Below are positions 52,692 through 61,033 of a stretch of 64,000 nucleotides of DNA, piece by piece; the first letter of the stretch is position 1; each line of letters opens with the position of its first letter. The notes under the pieces were generated by a model that worked only from the letters and a program-made list of their open reading frames with translations, did not search any database and had not been told where the DNA came from. The translations under genes and the position numbers were made by a program. The stretch is from NCBI RefSeq assembly GCF_048572895.1, contig NZ_CP183878.1, positions 3,534,001 to 3,598,000 on the forward strand, in the 5' to 3' direction. Source of the DNA: Psychrobacillus sp048572895 (GTDB lineage Bacteria; Bacillota; Bacilli; Bacillales_A; Planococcaceae).

Positions 52692-52997
52692 CTATAACCA
52701 TTCTTTAGACCAAGTCTCAATTCCACCAACTACTTCTTTTAGCGCAAGACCCTTTTCCGTTAAGTTATATTCTACCCGTATAGGTACCTCTGAAAAGACA
52801 GTTCTTTCCACTATTCCCTCTTTTTCAAGTTCCTTTAAACGTTCCGATAACAAGCGACCACTTATAGGAAGTGATGACTCGATTTCATTAAATCGTTTTG
52901 CTCCATCTATTAGTTGATATACGATTAGCGCAGTCCATCTTTTTCCTAGCAACTCCATTGCCTTTGATAAACGTGGACATAATAACATTTCTTTCAT
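52692..52997 (-). CDS. HxlR-family transcriptional regulator
   Basis: 101 residues, single winged helix: LLGKRWTALIVYQLIDGAKRFNEIE, PISGRLLSERLKELEKEGIV and an ENTVFSE-type wing. A cysteine in LLCPRL (Cys7) occupies the place used for redox sensing by YodB/HypR. It is divergent from the yceI gene with two palindromes between, so it probably represses yceI. ATG at 52997 follows AGAGGTGAATCAG. Confidence 0.9.
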   Translation of the reverse strand: MKEMLLCPRLSKAMELLGKRWTALIVYQLIDGAKRFNEIESSLPISGRLLSERLKELEKEGIVERTVFSEVPIRVEYNLTEKGLALKEVVGGIETWSKEWL

Positions 52998-53053
52998 CTG
53001 ATTCACCTCTATTACTTCCTATTATATTCTTTTCTGCTCCGTTTGTAAAATTA

Positions 53054-53115
53054 AAGTAATTTAATTACTTGACGTAACCTATATATTAATCTATATTTAG
53101 TTACATAAAGTAACT
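53054..53115. promoter_or_regulatory. Two palindromes between hxlR and yceI
   Basis: AAGTAAT-TTA-ATTACTT (53054-53070) and AGTTAC-N5-GTAACT (53099-53115) lie with centres 45 bp apart. They share a GTAA/TTAC half site and are the likely operators of the adjacent HxlR protein. Confidence 0.65.
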
Positions 53116-53187
53116 GCATGTTTACCTTTTTAAATAAACAGGTAAAGTAAATTATGGTTTTATTATATTATTTTGAAATAAAAACTC

Positions 53188-53216
53188 TTGATTTCGAAAT
53201 AATATTGTTTTATACT
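53188..53216 (+). promoter_or_regulatory. Sigma-A promoter of yceI
   Basis: TTGATT (53188-53193) and TATACT (53211-53216) with an exact 17-bp spacer, 33 bp before the ATG. The palindromes at 53054-53115 lie upstream of it. Confidence 0.75.
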
Positions 53217-53248
53217 AAAAAAAAACAATCCTTAGGAGGAATTAAACA

Positions 53249-53776
53249 ATGACAAAATTTAATCTTGACGCAGCACATTCTACTATCGACTTTTCTGTAA
53301 AACACATGATGGTTTCAAAAGTAAAAGGTTCATTCACTAATTTCACAGCAGACTTAGATGGTAATGCTGAAGATTTAACAGGTGCTACAATTAGCTTTGA
53401 CATTGACGTAAAATCAATTAACTCAAACAACGAAGACCGCGATAACCACTTGCGTTCTGGAGATTTCTTTGATATAGAAACTTACCCAAGCATCAAATTT
53501 GTTGCAACTGATATTAAGAAAAAAGACGATGGTGAATATGACGTAACTGGTGATCTTACGATTAAAGACGTTACAAAACCAGTAACATTTGACGTTGAAT
53601 ATGGTGGTAAAGGTACTAATCCATGGGGCCAAGAAGTAGTAGCTTTCTCTGCTGATACAAAAGTAAACCGTAAAGAGTTTGGTTTAACTTGGAACCAAGC
53701 ATTAGAAACTGGTGGCGTTCTAGTTGGCGAAGACATTAAAATCACTGTTGAACTTGAATTAAACCCAGCCGGGTAA
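53249..53776 (+). CDS. YceI-family lipid-binding protein
   Basis: 175 residues forming the YceI lipocalin-like barrel: starts FNLDAAHSTIDFSVKHMMVSK, then NEDRDNHLRSGDFFD and the C-terminal RKEFGLTWNQALETGG. It has no signal peptide, so it is cytoplasmic here. Members bind isoprenoid quinones or similar lipids and are often HxlR-regulated under thiol stress. ATG follows AGGAGGAATTAAACA and a strong sigma-A promoter. A perfect terminator follows. Confidence 0.93.
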   Translation: MTKFNLDAAHSTIDFSVKHMMVSKVKGSFTNFTADLDGNAEDLTGATISFDIDVKSINSNNEDRDNHLRSGDFFDIETYPSIKFVATDIKKKDDGEYDVTGDLTIKDVTKPVTFDVEYGGKGTNPWGQEVVAFSADTKVNRKEFGLTWNQALETGGVLVGEDIKITVELELNPAG

Positions 53777-53795
53777 TCTAGACATGGTTACATGA

Positions 53796-53827
53796 AGCTA
53801 TCCTTAAATTTAAGGATAGCTTTTTTT
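53796..53827 (+). terminator. Terminator for yceI
   Basis: A perfect palindrome AGCTATCCTTAAA/TTTAAGGATAGCT (53796-53821) is followed by T7. Confidence 0.9.
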
Positions 53828-53933
53828 AATTGCCTATATTCCTAACAGATAAGTCTATTCGTTTTTCTGACTTTTGAAACTATTTTTTCAGAATATCGTA
53901 TATACTATATAATATAGATTTGGAGGGATATAA

Positions 53934-54230
53934 ATGGAAGAATTACTAGGAATAGGTCTCGGTTTCGTAGCAATAGTTCTGACTTTTTCAATACCACTTT
54001 CAGCAATTTGGACCAACCATTTACGAAAATCACAAAAAGTACGTGCTCAAATTGTTAAGGATGAAATTGAACTAGAAAAACTTCGATACAACAGTTTTTT
54101 AGTGGAAACAGAAAAAATGCGACTTGATCTTCAATCAAAGCAAGCAAGTTTAATAGAAACTGCAGATCCCGTAATTTTAGATTTACAGAAGCGGTCGATA
54201 AATGAAGCACAAGCTATATCTTCTAGATAG
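53934..54230 (+). CDS. small membrane protein with coiled-coil tail
   Basis: 98 residues: one N-terminal helix (LLGIGLGFVAIVLTFSIPLSAI) followed by a charged helix likely to form a coiled coil (QIVKDEIELEKLRYNSFLV and later LDLQSKQASL). ATG follows TTGGAGGGATATAA. No family recognised with confidence. It resembles phage-shock-type small membrane proteins in layout only. Confidence 0.7.
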   Translation: MEELLGIGLGFVAIVLTFSIPLSAIWTNHLRKSQKVRAQIVKDEIELEKLRYNSFLVETEKMRLDLQSKQASLIETADPVILDLQKRSINEAQAISSR

Positions 54231-54299
54231 AATCATCGTGCCAAATTTCTACACGATTGAATTAATGCAATAAAATAGATTATTGTTCATTTTCGCACA

Positions 54300-54523
54300 G
54301 ATGGCAACATTTTTCACATCTTTCCCAAAAAGCAGTTGGAGCAACAGATTCTATTTGGATGCTGAAGCAGTAGAACTTGAAGCACCAAAACCTGCTACAA
54401 TTATCATGCGATTAAATATTTTTCTTGGAGCAAGGGAAAATCACAGGAAATGGCACACATAAAGAACTTCTTGCACAACACGATCTTTATAAAGATTTTA
54501 CACATGGACAAGGATTATCGTGA
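54300..54523 (+). pseudogene. decayed remnant of an ABC exporter gene
   Basis: Two separate stretches resemble an ABC half-exporter: KAVGATDSIWMLKQ (54329-54370, the segment linking membrane and ATPase domains) and, after a gap and in another frame position, GKITGNGTHKELLAQHDLYK then DFTHGQGLS to a stop at 54523, the normal extreme C-terminus of such proteins. The whole nucleotide-binding domain between them is missing and stops interrupt the frames. It is probably the scar of a lost resistance exporter. A terminator still follows. Confidence 0.6.
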
Positions 54524-54528
54524 AATAG

Positions 54529-54575
54529 AAACTCCAATGAGTTCGGTCTTTAGACTTCGTTCATAGGAGTTTTTA
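54529..54575 (+). terminator. Terminator of the lost ABC gene
   Basis: AAACTCC-(1)-ATGA arms (from 54529) pair with TCAT-(1)-GGAGTTT (ending 54572) and are followed by TTTTTA. It remains intact after the gene decayed. Confidence 0.65.
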
Positions 54576-54767
54576 TGTTAAAAACGTATAAGCCTCTACT
54601 TCTCGAATTCCTCGACAATTCTGTTCTATCATAACGGAATATTTAAACTAACCTAAAGTATAATATCTGAGTTAATTCTGTGAAGACACTGTGCTTTTCA
54701 ATATTATAATCTTCACCTGTGAAAGTTTCTTGTGAAAAACGTCAATTTTCAGCCCTTTTTAATGCTT

Positions 54768-54784
54768 GCTTTCATTATGAAAGC
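54768..54784. promoter_or_regulatory. 17-bp palindrome upstream of the RRNPP-like regulator
   Basis: GCTTTCAT-T-ATGAAAGC is a perfect inverted repeat centred about 100 bp before the regulator start codon, the expected position of an autoregulatory operator. No second copy was found elsewhere in the window by eye. Confidence 0.6.
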
Positions 54785-54875
54785 TTTCTATGTTTTTATA
54801 TCTACAATATGGTATCTTATTTATATAATTGGATTTGTTTTCCTATTCGTTGGCTTAGGAAGGGGTATAGATTAG

Positions 54876-56165
54876 ATGAACCTAGGGCAATTAATCAAGT
54901 TAGAGCGGCAGAGACAGAATATAAAGCAAGAGGCTTTGGCTACCGGTATTTGTGTTCCCTCTTACTTGAGCAGAATTGAAAATGGATTAGTCATTCCAAG
55001 CGAAGATATAAAACATCATATTCTAATGAGGTTAAATATTTCGTTAGACTCTTTAAATAGCAGTCAAAATGATAAAAAAATGGTTCATTTTAAAATACAG
55101 TTCAAACAAGTTTTAAATTCTCGAGATAAAGGGTTGGCTAAAAAGCTTCTTTCCGAAATTCATGTTTATATCGAGAAGTATCCATTAGATAGAGAACGGC
55201 TAACGCTACTTTTATTAGAAGCTCGCTTGCTGCTTATGTTACCAGAGGAATTGGATGTGACAAGTAACATCCATATACTAGAAGAATTTAAGAAAGAAAT
55301 GACGATTGAACAGTTATTTTACCTTTATACGATTCAAGGTATTACTGCCTATCAAGATAATCAGTTTATCCTAGCCTCTCAGATTTTTAAGGAAGTTTTT
55401 CAATTGATAAAAGGCTACCGTATGGAAGACTGGGAGATGGCAGAGTTAAATTACATATCTAGTCTGTCTCTTTTATCAGAATCCCGATATATTCTTTCTA
55501 TAGATTATGCAAAGGAAGCGATTTCTTATTTCAATCAAGAAATTTTAATCGAACGGTCAATTGAGTGTTTAATAATACTTGGTATTGCACAAAAGCATAT
55601 TGGTCTCTTAAACGAGGCACTCGCAACTTTTGAAAGGGCTAGAGATATCAATGCAAAAATACATTCAAGTGAGTTCAATGGAATGATTGAGCATAATTTA
55701 GGCTCTTGCTACTCGATGAAAAGAGATTCTCTTCAAGCATTGCAACACTTTTTTTATAGTTTAGAGACGAAACATAATCCTGATGATAAAATTGTGACTA
55801 TTTTAGCTATTTTGAAGGAATATCACAAGAATGGGGATATGCAGAATGCATTAATATGGTTGCAAAAGGGGGTAGAGACTACCGAACATTTATCCAACAC
55901 CAAAAAGGATCATTATTCAAATCATTTCTCTATATATAAAGCGATATTACTAGAAGAAAAACAAGAACTTATCTCCATTTTTAAAAAAGCATTGGACTAT
56001 TTCGGAGGAAAACAAGATTATAAAAACTGTATGATTTATTGCCATGTATTAGCTAAGCGATTAGCTGGTACTAAACAATATAAACAAGCATCAATTTATT
56101 ACGAATTAGGATTCCAATATCATTTAAAACATTCAAACGTATTTAGTTGGGAGGAATTGTCATGA
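54876..56165 (+). CDS. RRNPP-family peptide-responsive transcriptional regulator
   Basis: 429 residues. An N-terminal XRE HTH (LGQLIKLERQRQNIKQEALA ... SYLSRIENGLVIPSEDI, residues 3-48) is followed by about 360 residues of TPR-like helical pairs (ITAYQDNQFILASQIFKEVF; LLNEALATFERARDIN; MQNALIWLQKGVE; TKQYKQASIYYELGFQY). This is the NprR/PlcR-like plan, in which an imported peptide binds the TPR groove and changes DNA binding. The final ATGA overlaps the start of a 40-residue pro-peptide gene. ATG has GGAAGGGG about 10 nt upstream. Confidence 0.87.
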   Translation: MNLGQLIKLERQRQNIKQEALATGICVPSYLSRIENGLVIPSEDIKHHILMRLNISLDSLNSSQNDKKMVHFKIQFKQVLNSRDKGLAKKLLSEIHVYIEKYPLDRERLTLLLLEARLLLMLPEELDVTSNIHILEEFKKEMTIEQLFYLYTIQGITAYQDNQFILASQIFKEVFQLIKGYRMEDWEMAELNYISSLSLLSESRYILSIDYAKEAISYFNQEILIERSIECLIILGIAQKHIGLLNEALATFERARDINAKIHSSEFNGMIEHNLGSCYSMKRDSLQALQHFFYSLETKHNPDDKIVTILAILKEYHKNGDMQNALIWLQKGVETTEHLSNTKKDHYSNHFSIYKAILLEEKQELISIFKKALDYFGGKQDYKNCMIYCHVLAKRLAGTKQYKQASIYYELGFQYHLKHSNVFSWEELS

Positions 56166-56284
56166 AAAAAGTTATATTTGCAGTTCTATTATGTTTCGTC
56201 CTATTCACACTTCCAGTCAGAAGTTCAACCCATTTAGGAGAAGATGAGAAACCTAAAATTACTTCTATAGACCAATTTGTTTAA
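56162..56284 (+). CDS. candidate quorum-sensing pro-peptide (40 aa)
   Basis: ATG at 56162 overlaps the regulator stop (ATGA) and has a strong GGAGG SD 9 nt upstream inside the regulator's last codons. The peptide begins MKKVIFAVLLCFVLF, a Sec signal, followed by a short secreted part: TLPVRSSTHLGEDEKPKIT ending SIDQFV. Position, size and layout equal NprX/PapR/Phr pro-peptides, which are exported, trimmed and re-imported by Opp. The mature signal is probably 5-10 residues at or near the C-terminus. A strong terminator follows, so the pair is a unit. Confidence 0.75.
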   Translation: MKKVIFAVLLCFVLFTLPVRSSTHLGEDEKPKITSIDQFV

Positions 56285-56290
56285 TAGCCG

Positions 56291-56331
56291 AAAGAGTACA
56301 AAATCCAATCTAGTATTTTGTACTCTTTTTC
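56291..56331 (+). terminator. Terminator of the regulator/pro-peptide operon
   Basis: A perfect 14-bp stem AAAGAGTACAAAAT/ATTTTGTACTCTTT (56291-56304 with 56315-56328) runs into T5. Confidence 0.92.
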
Positions 56332-56365
56332 ACCTCCAAAAGGATGTACTTGCCACTAAGACCTT

Positions 56366-56671
56366 CTATTCAATCGTCACTTCTTCATCCACAATAATAT
56401 GCTGGCTATATACCTCTACAAACTCTAAGGTTTCCTCAATATCATCGACCAATTCAAAGACGTCGAGAATCATTACGAGCTTTATCGTCGTTTCTTCTCC
56501 AAAAATGTTTTTATAGGTGACATCTTTATAATGAGCCTTTACTAATGGATCCACATCCTCTATTTTTGCAGCGCGTATGATATTAATAGTCTCTTCATAG
56601 ATTTTGTTAGACAGGGTATCGGATAGAGAAATATGTTCGAATAATAATTTAACTGAAAAAATTTTATACAT
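56366..56671 (-). CDS. DUF4288-like protein
   Basis: 101 residues, soluble alpha/beta protein beginning MYKIFSVKLLFEHIS, with ALVKAHYKDVTYKNIFGE-like middle and a repetitive strand region (LVMILDVFELVDDIEETLEF). The start and length match DUF4288 in my recollection. ATG at 56671 follows GAGGTGAGCAGA. Function unknown. Monocistronic. Confidence 0.65.
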   Translation of the reverse strand: MYKIFSVKLLFEHISLSDTLSNKIYEETINIIRAAKIEDVDPLVKAHYKDVTYKNIFGEETTIKLVMILDVFELVDDIEETLEFVEVYSQHIIVDEEVTIE

Positions 56672-56794
56672 TCTGCTCACCTCTTACTTATAACTGTATT
56701 ATGTGAGCACTTGGAATGCTATATATTTCATGTGTGAAAGTGTCACTGGAAATATAGATTTAAAACGCTATTTTTGTTCTTACTTTACGAGAAA

Positions 56795-56836
56795 TAAAAA
56801 ACCTGCAAATGCCTTTCCACAAGGTCATTTGCAAGT
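56795..56836 (-). terminator. Terminator of the PadR-ABC operon
   Basis: CTTGCAAATG and CATTTGCAGG arms (56802-56811 with 56826-56835) pair and are followed on the minus strand by TTTTTTATTT. Confidence 0.82.
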
Positions 56837-56870
56837 CTTCATCCTCATTCACGCAAACATAATTAGTGTT

Positions 56871-58688
56871 TTAAATATTAAACTGACTTTCATATAGTTC
56901 GAAGTAAAAACCTTGTTGTTGCAGTAGTTCTTTATGTGTTCCCATCTCGATTAATTTCCCTTGATGAATGACTAAGATTTTATCTGCGTTTTCAATCGTT
57001 TTTAACCGATGGGCTATGACAAAACTTGTACGTCCTTCCGATAGACGATTTAGGCCTTGCTGGATGTCTATCTCTGTTTTTGTATCGATACTGGAAGTTG
57101 CTTCATCTAAAATCAATATATCTGATTCCGCTAAAATGGCACGAGCAATCGCTAATAATTGACGCTGTCCCTGACTCAAATTGGAGCCATTTCCAGTAAT
57201 CTGTGTATCATATTTATCAGGTAAATGCTTGATGAATCGATGAGCAGATGCCAGTTTAGCTGCTTCAATTACTTCCTCATCACTAGCCTCAAGTCTACCG
57301 TATCGAATATTTTCCAAAATGGAGCCTGAAAATAGGAAGGTATCTTGTAAGACAATACCAATTTTTTCTCGAAGCTTACTTATTTGATAATCCCTAATTG
57401 ATATCCCATCGATTTCAATATCCCCAGAGTCTACCTCATAAAATCGCATAAGCAAATTAATAATTGTTGTTTTTCCTGAGCCTGTCGGACCTACTAAAGC
57501 AATCTTTTCTCCTGCTTTGGCCTCAAAGCTAATATCCTTCAAAATGGTTTTTCCGGTCTCATAAGAAAAGTGAACGTTGGAAAATGTAACGTCTCCTTTT
57601 AAATTATTTACTGTAACTGCACTCTTCTGATCTTGAAGGTCGGGAGTTTCATCCATTATTTCAAATACTCGCTCAGCTCCTGCTATAGCAGATTGGAAGG
57701 TATTTAATAAGGTTGAAAGCTGATTAATGGGTCTAAAGAATTGTCTGGAATAATTAACAAATGATGCAATTACACCGATAGTTGCTAACTCTTGTACAGT
57801 CATTACAGCCCCAATTCCAATAATTAATGCAAGACCTAAATTGTTGATAAAGTTGTTGATAGGTCCTAGAAATCCCGATACAGTATCAGCAGCGGTTGCG
57901 GACCTACGAAGTCGTTCATTTACAATCGAGAACTTGTTGAAATTCTTTTCTTCTTGCCCAAAAAGGGTAATTACTTCATTTCCTGAAATGGTCTCTTCTA
58001 CAAAACCGTTTAGCTCGCCTAGATCACGTTGTCTTTTGATAAAGTTACTACTACTATAAGTAATAATCTTTTTCGTTGTGATAATAACTAATGGAACTAC
58101 TAGCAGTGACACCATAGCCAATACCCAGTTAAGCATAAGCATCGCTATCGTTACACCAGTCACCATCATTACAGTAGAAATTATTTGAATCACACTTTGG
58201 CTTAATGCATTATTCAAACTCTCAATATCATTCGTAACACGACTCATAAGGTCTCCATGCGTACGTTTATCGAAAAACCGCAAAGACAAAGTTTGAAATT
58301 TTTCATATAAATCTTGACGTAGTGATTTAATTGTTTTTAAGGACACTCGAACCATTAAAAAATTCTGTAACCAAGTAAATGCAGCTGCTGCTATATACAC
58401 AATTGCTAGTATTACTAAAAAGCGTAGTGTTCCGTCCATATCCTTTGGAATTATATACTCATCTATGGTGACACCAATCATATATGGAACTAACAAGTTT
58501 AATAGAGTAGAAATTATAACCAATATAATCGACACTACAATAGCAATTTTTTGCTTCTCCATATATCGCCAAATTCGTTTTATTGTTCCTTTTTTATCTT
58601 TCGCTTTCTCTACTGGTCCACCAAATCCTCTTTGCCCTCTTGCACGACCTATTGCATTAGAGGCAGGTTGAACTGAAGCTTTACTCAT
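56871..58688 (-). CDS. ABC multidrug exporter half-transporter (YfiC-like)
   Basis: About 605 residues: a six-helix type I exporter domain then an ATPase with Walker A GPTGSGKTT, signature LSQGQRQLLAIARA, Walker B ILILDEATSSID and the switch His in VIAHRLKT. The ATG at 58688 follows AGGGGG, and it overlaps the partner gene by 8 nt. The length equals B. subtilis YfiC, and it pairs with the preceding gene as a heterodimeric drug exporter. Confidence 0.9.
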   Translation of the reverse strand: MSKASVQPASNAIGRARGQRGFGGPVEKAKDKKGTIKRIWRYMEKQKIAIVVSIILVIISTLLNLLVPYMIGVTIDEYIIPKDMDGTLRFLVILAIVYIAAAAFTWLQNFLMVRVSLKTIKSLRQDLYEKFQTLSLRFFDKRTHGDLMSRVTNDIESLNNALSQSVIQIISTVMMVTGVTIAMLMLNWVLAMVSLLVVPLVIITTKKIITYSSSNFIKRQRDLGELNGFVEETISGNEVITLFGQEEKNFNKFSIVNERLRRSATAADTVSGFLGPINNFINNLGLALIIGIGAVMTVQELATIGVIASFVNYSRQFFRPINQLSTLLNTFQSAIAGAERVFEIMDETPDLQDQKSAVTVNNLKGDVTFSNVHFSYETGKTILKDISFEAKAGEKIALVGPTGSGKTTIINLLMRFYEVDSGDIEIDGISIRDYQISKLREKIGIVLQDTFLFSGSILENIRYGRLEASDEEVIEAAKLASAHRFIKHLPDKYDTQITGNGSNLSQGQRQLLAIARAILAESDILILDEATSSIDTKTEIDIQQGLNRLSEGRTSFVIAHRLKTIENADKILVIHQGKLIEMGTHKELLQQQGFYFELYESQFNI

Positions 58689-60423
58689 AGGAAAGGACCC
58701 CCTTTCCACTTTGCGTTGCATAAATACTGCGATAAATTCCACTCGATTCAAGTAGCTCTTCATGTGTACCACTTGCTACAATCATTCCATCTTCCATTAC
58801 AAGAATTCGGTCGGCATTTATAATGGAAGAGACTTTGGATGATACGATGAATACAGTTGTATCCGATAGATACTGTCCAAGTGCTTGTTGTACCTGAACT
58901 TCAGATAGTGCATCTATTGCAGAAGTCGAATCATCTAAAACTAATATTTTTGGTTGACGGATGAATGCGCGAGTCATTGATAATCGCTGCTTTTGGCCAC
59001 CAGACAGATTTGTAGCCCCCTGCATAAGCTCGTGCGTAAACTGCCCATCTACTTTCTCGATAAACTCACTTGCGGCTGCTGAGTTAGCTGCTTTTTTCAT
59101 ATCCTCTAAAGTGGCTTCTTCTTTTCCGAAGCGTATATTTTCCTCTATCGATCCTGCAAATAACGTTGCCTTTTGAGGTACAAATCCGATTAATCCTCTT
59201 AACTTCTCAATAGAATACTCTTTTATATTTATCCCATTGATTAATACCTCTCCTAAATCGGGGTCATACAATCTAGGAAGAAGTTTGATAAGTGTTGACT
59301 TCCCACTTCCTGTTGACCCTATAATTCCAATCGTTTCTCCACTATTCACATGGAAGGAAATATCCTTTAATACATATTCTCCATTTTTACTATAGCTAAA
59401 GTGAACCGATTTAAACTCTACCTCGCCCTTGATATCATTGTCCGATACAGATTTTACGGGATCAGTTATATCAATTTTTGTTTCTAAAACCTGTTGTATT
59501 CGACCTGCAGAAGTGAACGACTTCGTAATTTGCATTAATACATGACTACTAGATACCAATCCGTTCATAATAATAGTTAAATAGTTGATAAATGCTAGAA
59601 TAACACCAACTTGCAGTGTTCCCTCATTTACTTTTATAGCACCCATCCACATTCCAATGACTACTCCAATATTAACTATAAATAGCATAACCGGCATAAG
59701 TGTAAGAATCACTTGTTCCGCTGACATATTACGTTTTGTTAACTGTTCATTTACACTTTTAAAGCCTTTTATCTCATAATCTTGTCTATCAAATGCTTTA
59801 ATCACACGTATACCTGCAAAAGTTTCTTGAAGCTTCGTATTCACTTTGTCCATAGCCTTTTGTACTTTCGCAAATAATTTACCTGTTTTATAGGAGAAAA
59901 AATAGATTAAAACTATTAAGATAGGAATGACGACCAATAACACAGGGAATAGCTCTCTAGCTGTAAACCAAACAATCGCAACTGCTCCTAAAAATAAAAG
60001 CGGTCCTCTTACAAAAACACGAAGTGTCATCATAAGTGCCTGTTGGACAGCCGTGATATCATTTGTCACAATCGTTATTAATTTCCCTACACCAATATTG
60101 TCCATATTGTTACTAGAAAACCGTTCTGTCATTTTGAATACATCTCTTCGAATATCAGCGGCAAAATTTACAGCTGCTCTAGTACTATATATCGTACAAC
60201 CCGCTCCACCTATCAGCCCGATGACTGCGGTTACAAGCATTAACACACCAAGCTTAACGACATAAGCAGTATCATTATTAGCAATACCATCATCAATAAT
60301 ATGTTGCATGATGGTCGGTGATAATAAATCCATCGCCACTTCAATACACATAAAAATTGGTGCTAAAATAGCAAAAAGCATATATGGTTTAACATAAGGA
60401 AGTAGTTTCCAAAAGGATTTCAT
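58681..60423 (-). CDS. ABC multidrug exporter half-transporter (YfiB-like)
   Basis: 580 residues with the same exporter architecture. Its ATPase has Walker A GSTGSGKST and signature LSGGQKQRLSMTRA, but Walker B ends in LVLDDSTSAID: the catalytic Glu after Walker B is replaced by Asp, and the switch His is replaced by Ser (FIVSSKVSS). This is the degenerate-site subunit typical of heterodimeric exporters, so hydrolysis should be done mainly at the site completed by the YfiC-like partner. ATG follows the PadR gene by 13 bp. Confidence 0.9.
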   Translation of the reverse strand: MKSFWKLLPYVKPYMLFAILAPIFMCIEVAMDLLSPTIMQHIIDDGIANNDTAYVVKLGVLMLVTAVIGLIGGAGCTIYSTRAAVNFAADIRRDVFKMTERFSSNNMDNIGVGKLITIVTNDITAVQQALMMTLRVFVRGPLLFLGAVAIVWFTARELFPVLLVVIPILIVLIYFFSYKTGKLFAKVQKAMDKVNTKLQETFAGIRVIKAFDRQDYEIKGFKSVNEQLTKRNMSAEQVILTLMPVMLFIVNIGVVIGMWMGAIKVNEGTLQVGVILAFINYLTIIMNGLVSSSHVLMQITKSFTSAGRIQQVLETKIDITDPVKSVSDNDIKGEVEFKSVHFSYSKNGEYVLKDISFHVNSGETIGIIGSTGSGKSTLIKLLPRLYDPDLGEVLINGINIKEYSIEKLRGLIGFVPQKATLFAGSIEENIRFGKEEATLEDMKKAANSAAASEFIEKVDGQFTHELMQGATNLSGGQKQRLSMTRAFIRQPKILVLDDSTSAIDALSEVQVQQALGQYLSDTTVFIVSSKVSSIINADRILVMEDGMIVASGTHEELLESSGIYRSIYATQSGKGVLSYE

Positions 60424-60436
60424 AAAATCTCACTCC

Positions 60437-60898
60437 CTAGTAGTTCTCTGTCTGTAATCGTTCTGTTATTTCTTTCATGAAAGCAATAAGTTTTGGTGAA
60501 TTCTCGGGAGCACTTCTGGTCTGTTTTATCGCCTTTCTAAGCTCATCCTCCCACAAATCAATTATCTCCTTTAAATAAATAGCTTCTTCAGATTTTTGCC
60601 AAATCCACCGAGCCTCCCAATTGCTCCAAAATGATCCCTCTTTACGATTTGCAAAATCTAGCAATCGGCTTTTCCCCTTTTCTTGAATGCTATAAGTTTT
60701 TTTATCGGATGAAGGTTCGAGTTTTATCATTTCTTGCTCCAACAATTCTTGAAGTGCAGGGTATACTGTTCCAGCACTCGCAGAATAATGTCCTCCCGAC
60801 CTAATTTCTAGCTCCTTCATTATTTGGTATCCATGCATCGATGCTTCCTCCAATAGATGCAATATTGCCATTTGTACAAATCCTCTCCGTCTTTTCAT
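60437..60898 (-). CDS. PadR-family regulator of the ABC exporter
   Basis: 153 residues. The PadR HTH is seen in RGFVQMAILHLLEEASMHGYQIMKEL and SASAGTVYPALQELLEQEMI, and a C-terminal helical dimerisation region follows (EAIYLKEIIDLWEDELRKAI). It is the first gene of the operon with the two exporter subunits and has a perfect palindrome in its promoter. ATG at 60898 follows AAGGAGTTGGTTTAT. Confidence 0.9.
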   Translation of the reverse strand: MKRRRGFVQMAILHLLEEASMHGYQIMKELEIRSGGHYSASAGTVYPALQELLEQEMIKLEPSSDKKTYSIQEKGKSRLLDFANRKEGSFWSNWEARWIWQKSEEAIYLKEIIDLWEDELRKAIKQTRSAPENSPKLIAFMKEITERLQTENY

Positions 60899-60926
60899 AT
60901 AAACCAACTCCTTTATATATCGGTAA

Positions 60927-60948
60927 TTTTAATCGATATATCGATTAA
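60927..60948. promoter_or_regulatory. Perfect 22-bp palindrome, likely PadR operator
   Basis: The sequence TTTAATCGATA followed by its exact complement lies 29 bp before the padR start, with a partial ATATATCGG copy at 60914-60922. PadR repressors typically bind such AT-rich dyads (ATGT or ATCGAT type). Confidence 0.75.
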
Positions 60949-60958
60949 AAACAATAAT

Positions 60959-60994
60959 AAAGGAGTTACCCAATATTATTTAGGTAACTCCTTT
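60959..60994. terminator. Terminator upstream of the PadR operon
   Basis: AAAGGAGTTACC (60959-60970) pairs perfectly with GGTAACTCCTTT (60983-60994). On the minus strand it ends the FAD/Rieske oxidoreductase transcript and is followed by ATTATTG. Confidence 0.75.
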
Positions 60995-61033
60995 GAGATA
61001 AAACTATTAGGAAATGGTATATTCTAATTACTA

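Noticed and set aside
54777..54875. 32-codon hydrophobic frame ending immediately before the RRNPP regulator start.
   Set aside because: No SD before its ATG, and the ATG lies inside the operator palindrome. It is more likely promoter DNA; kept only as a possibility.
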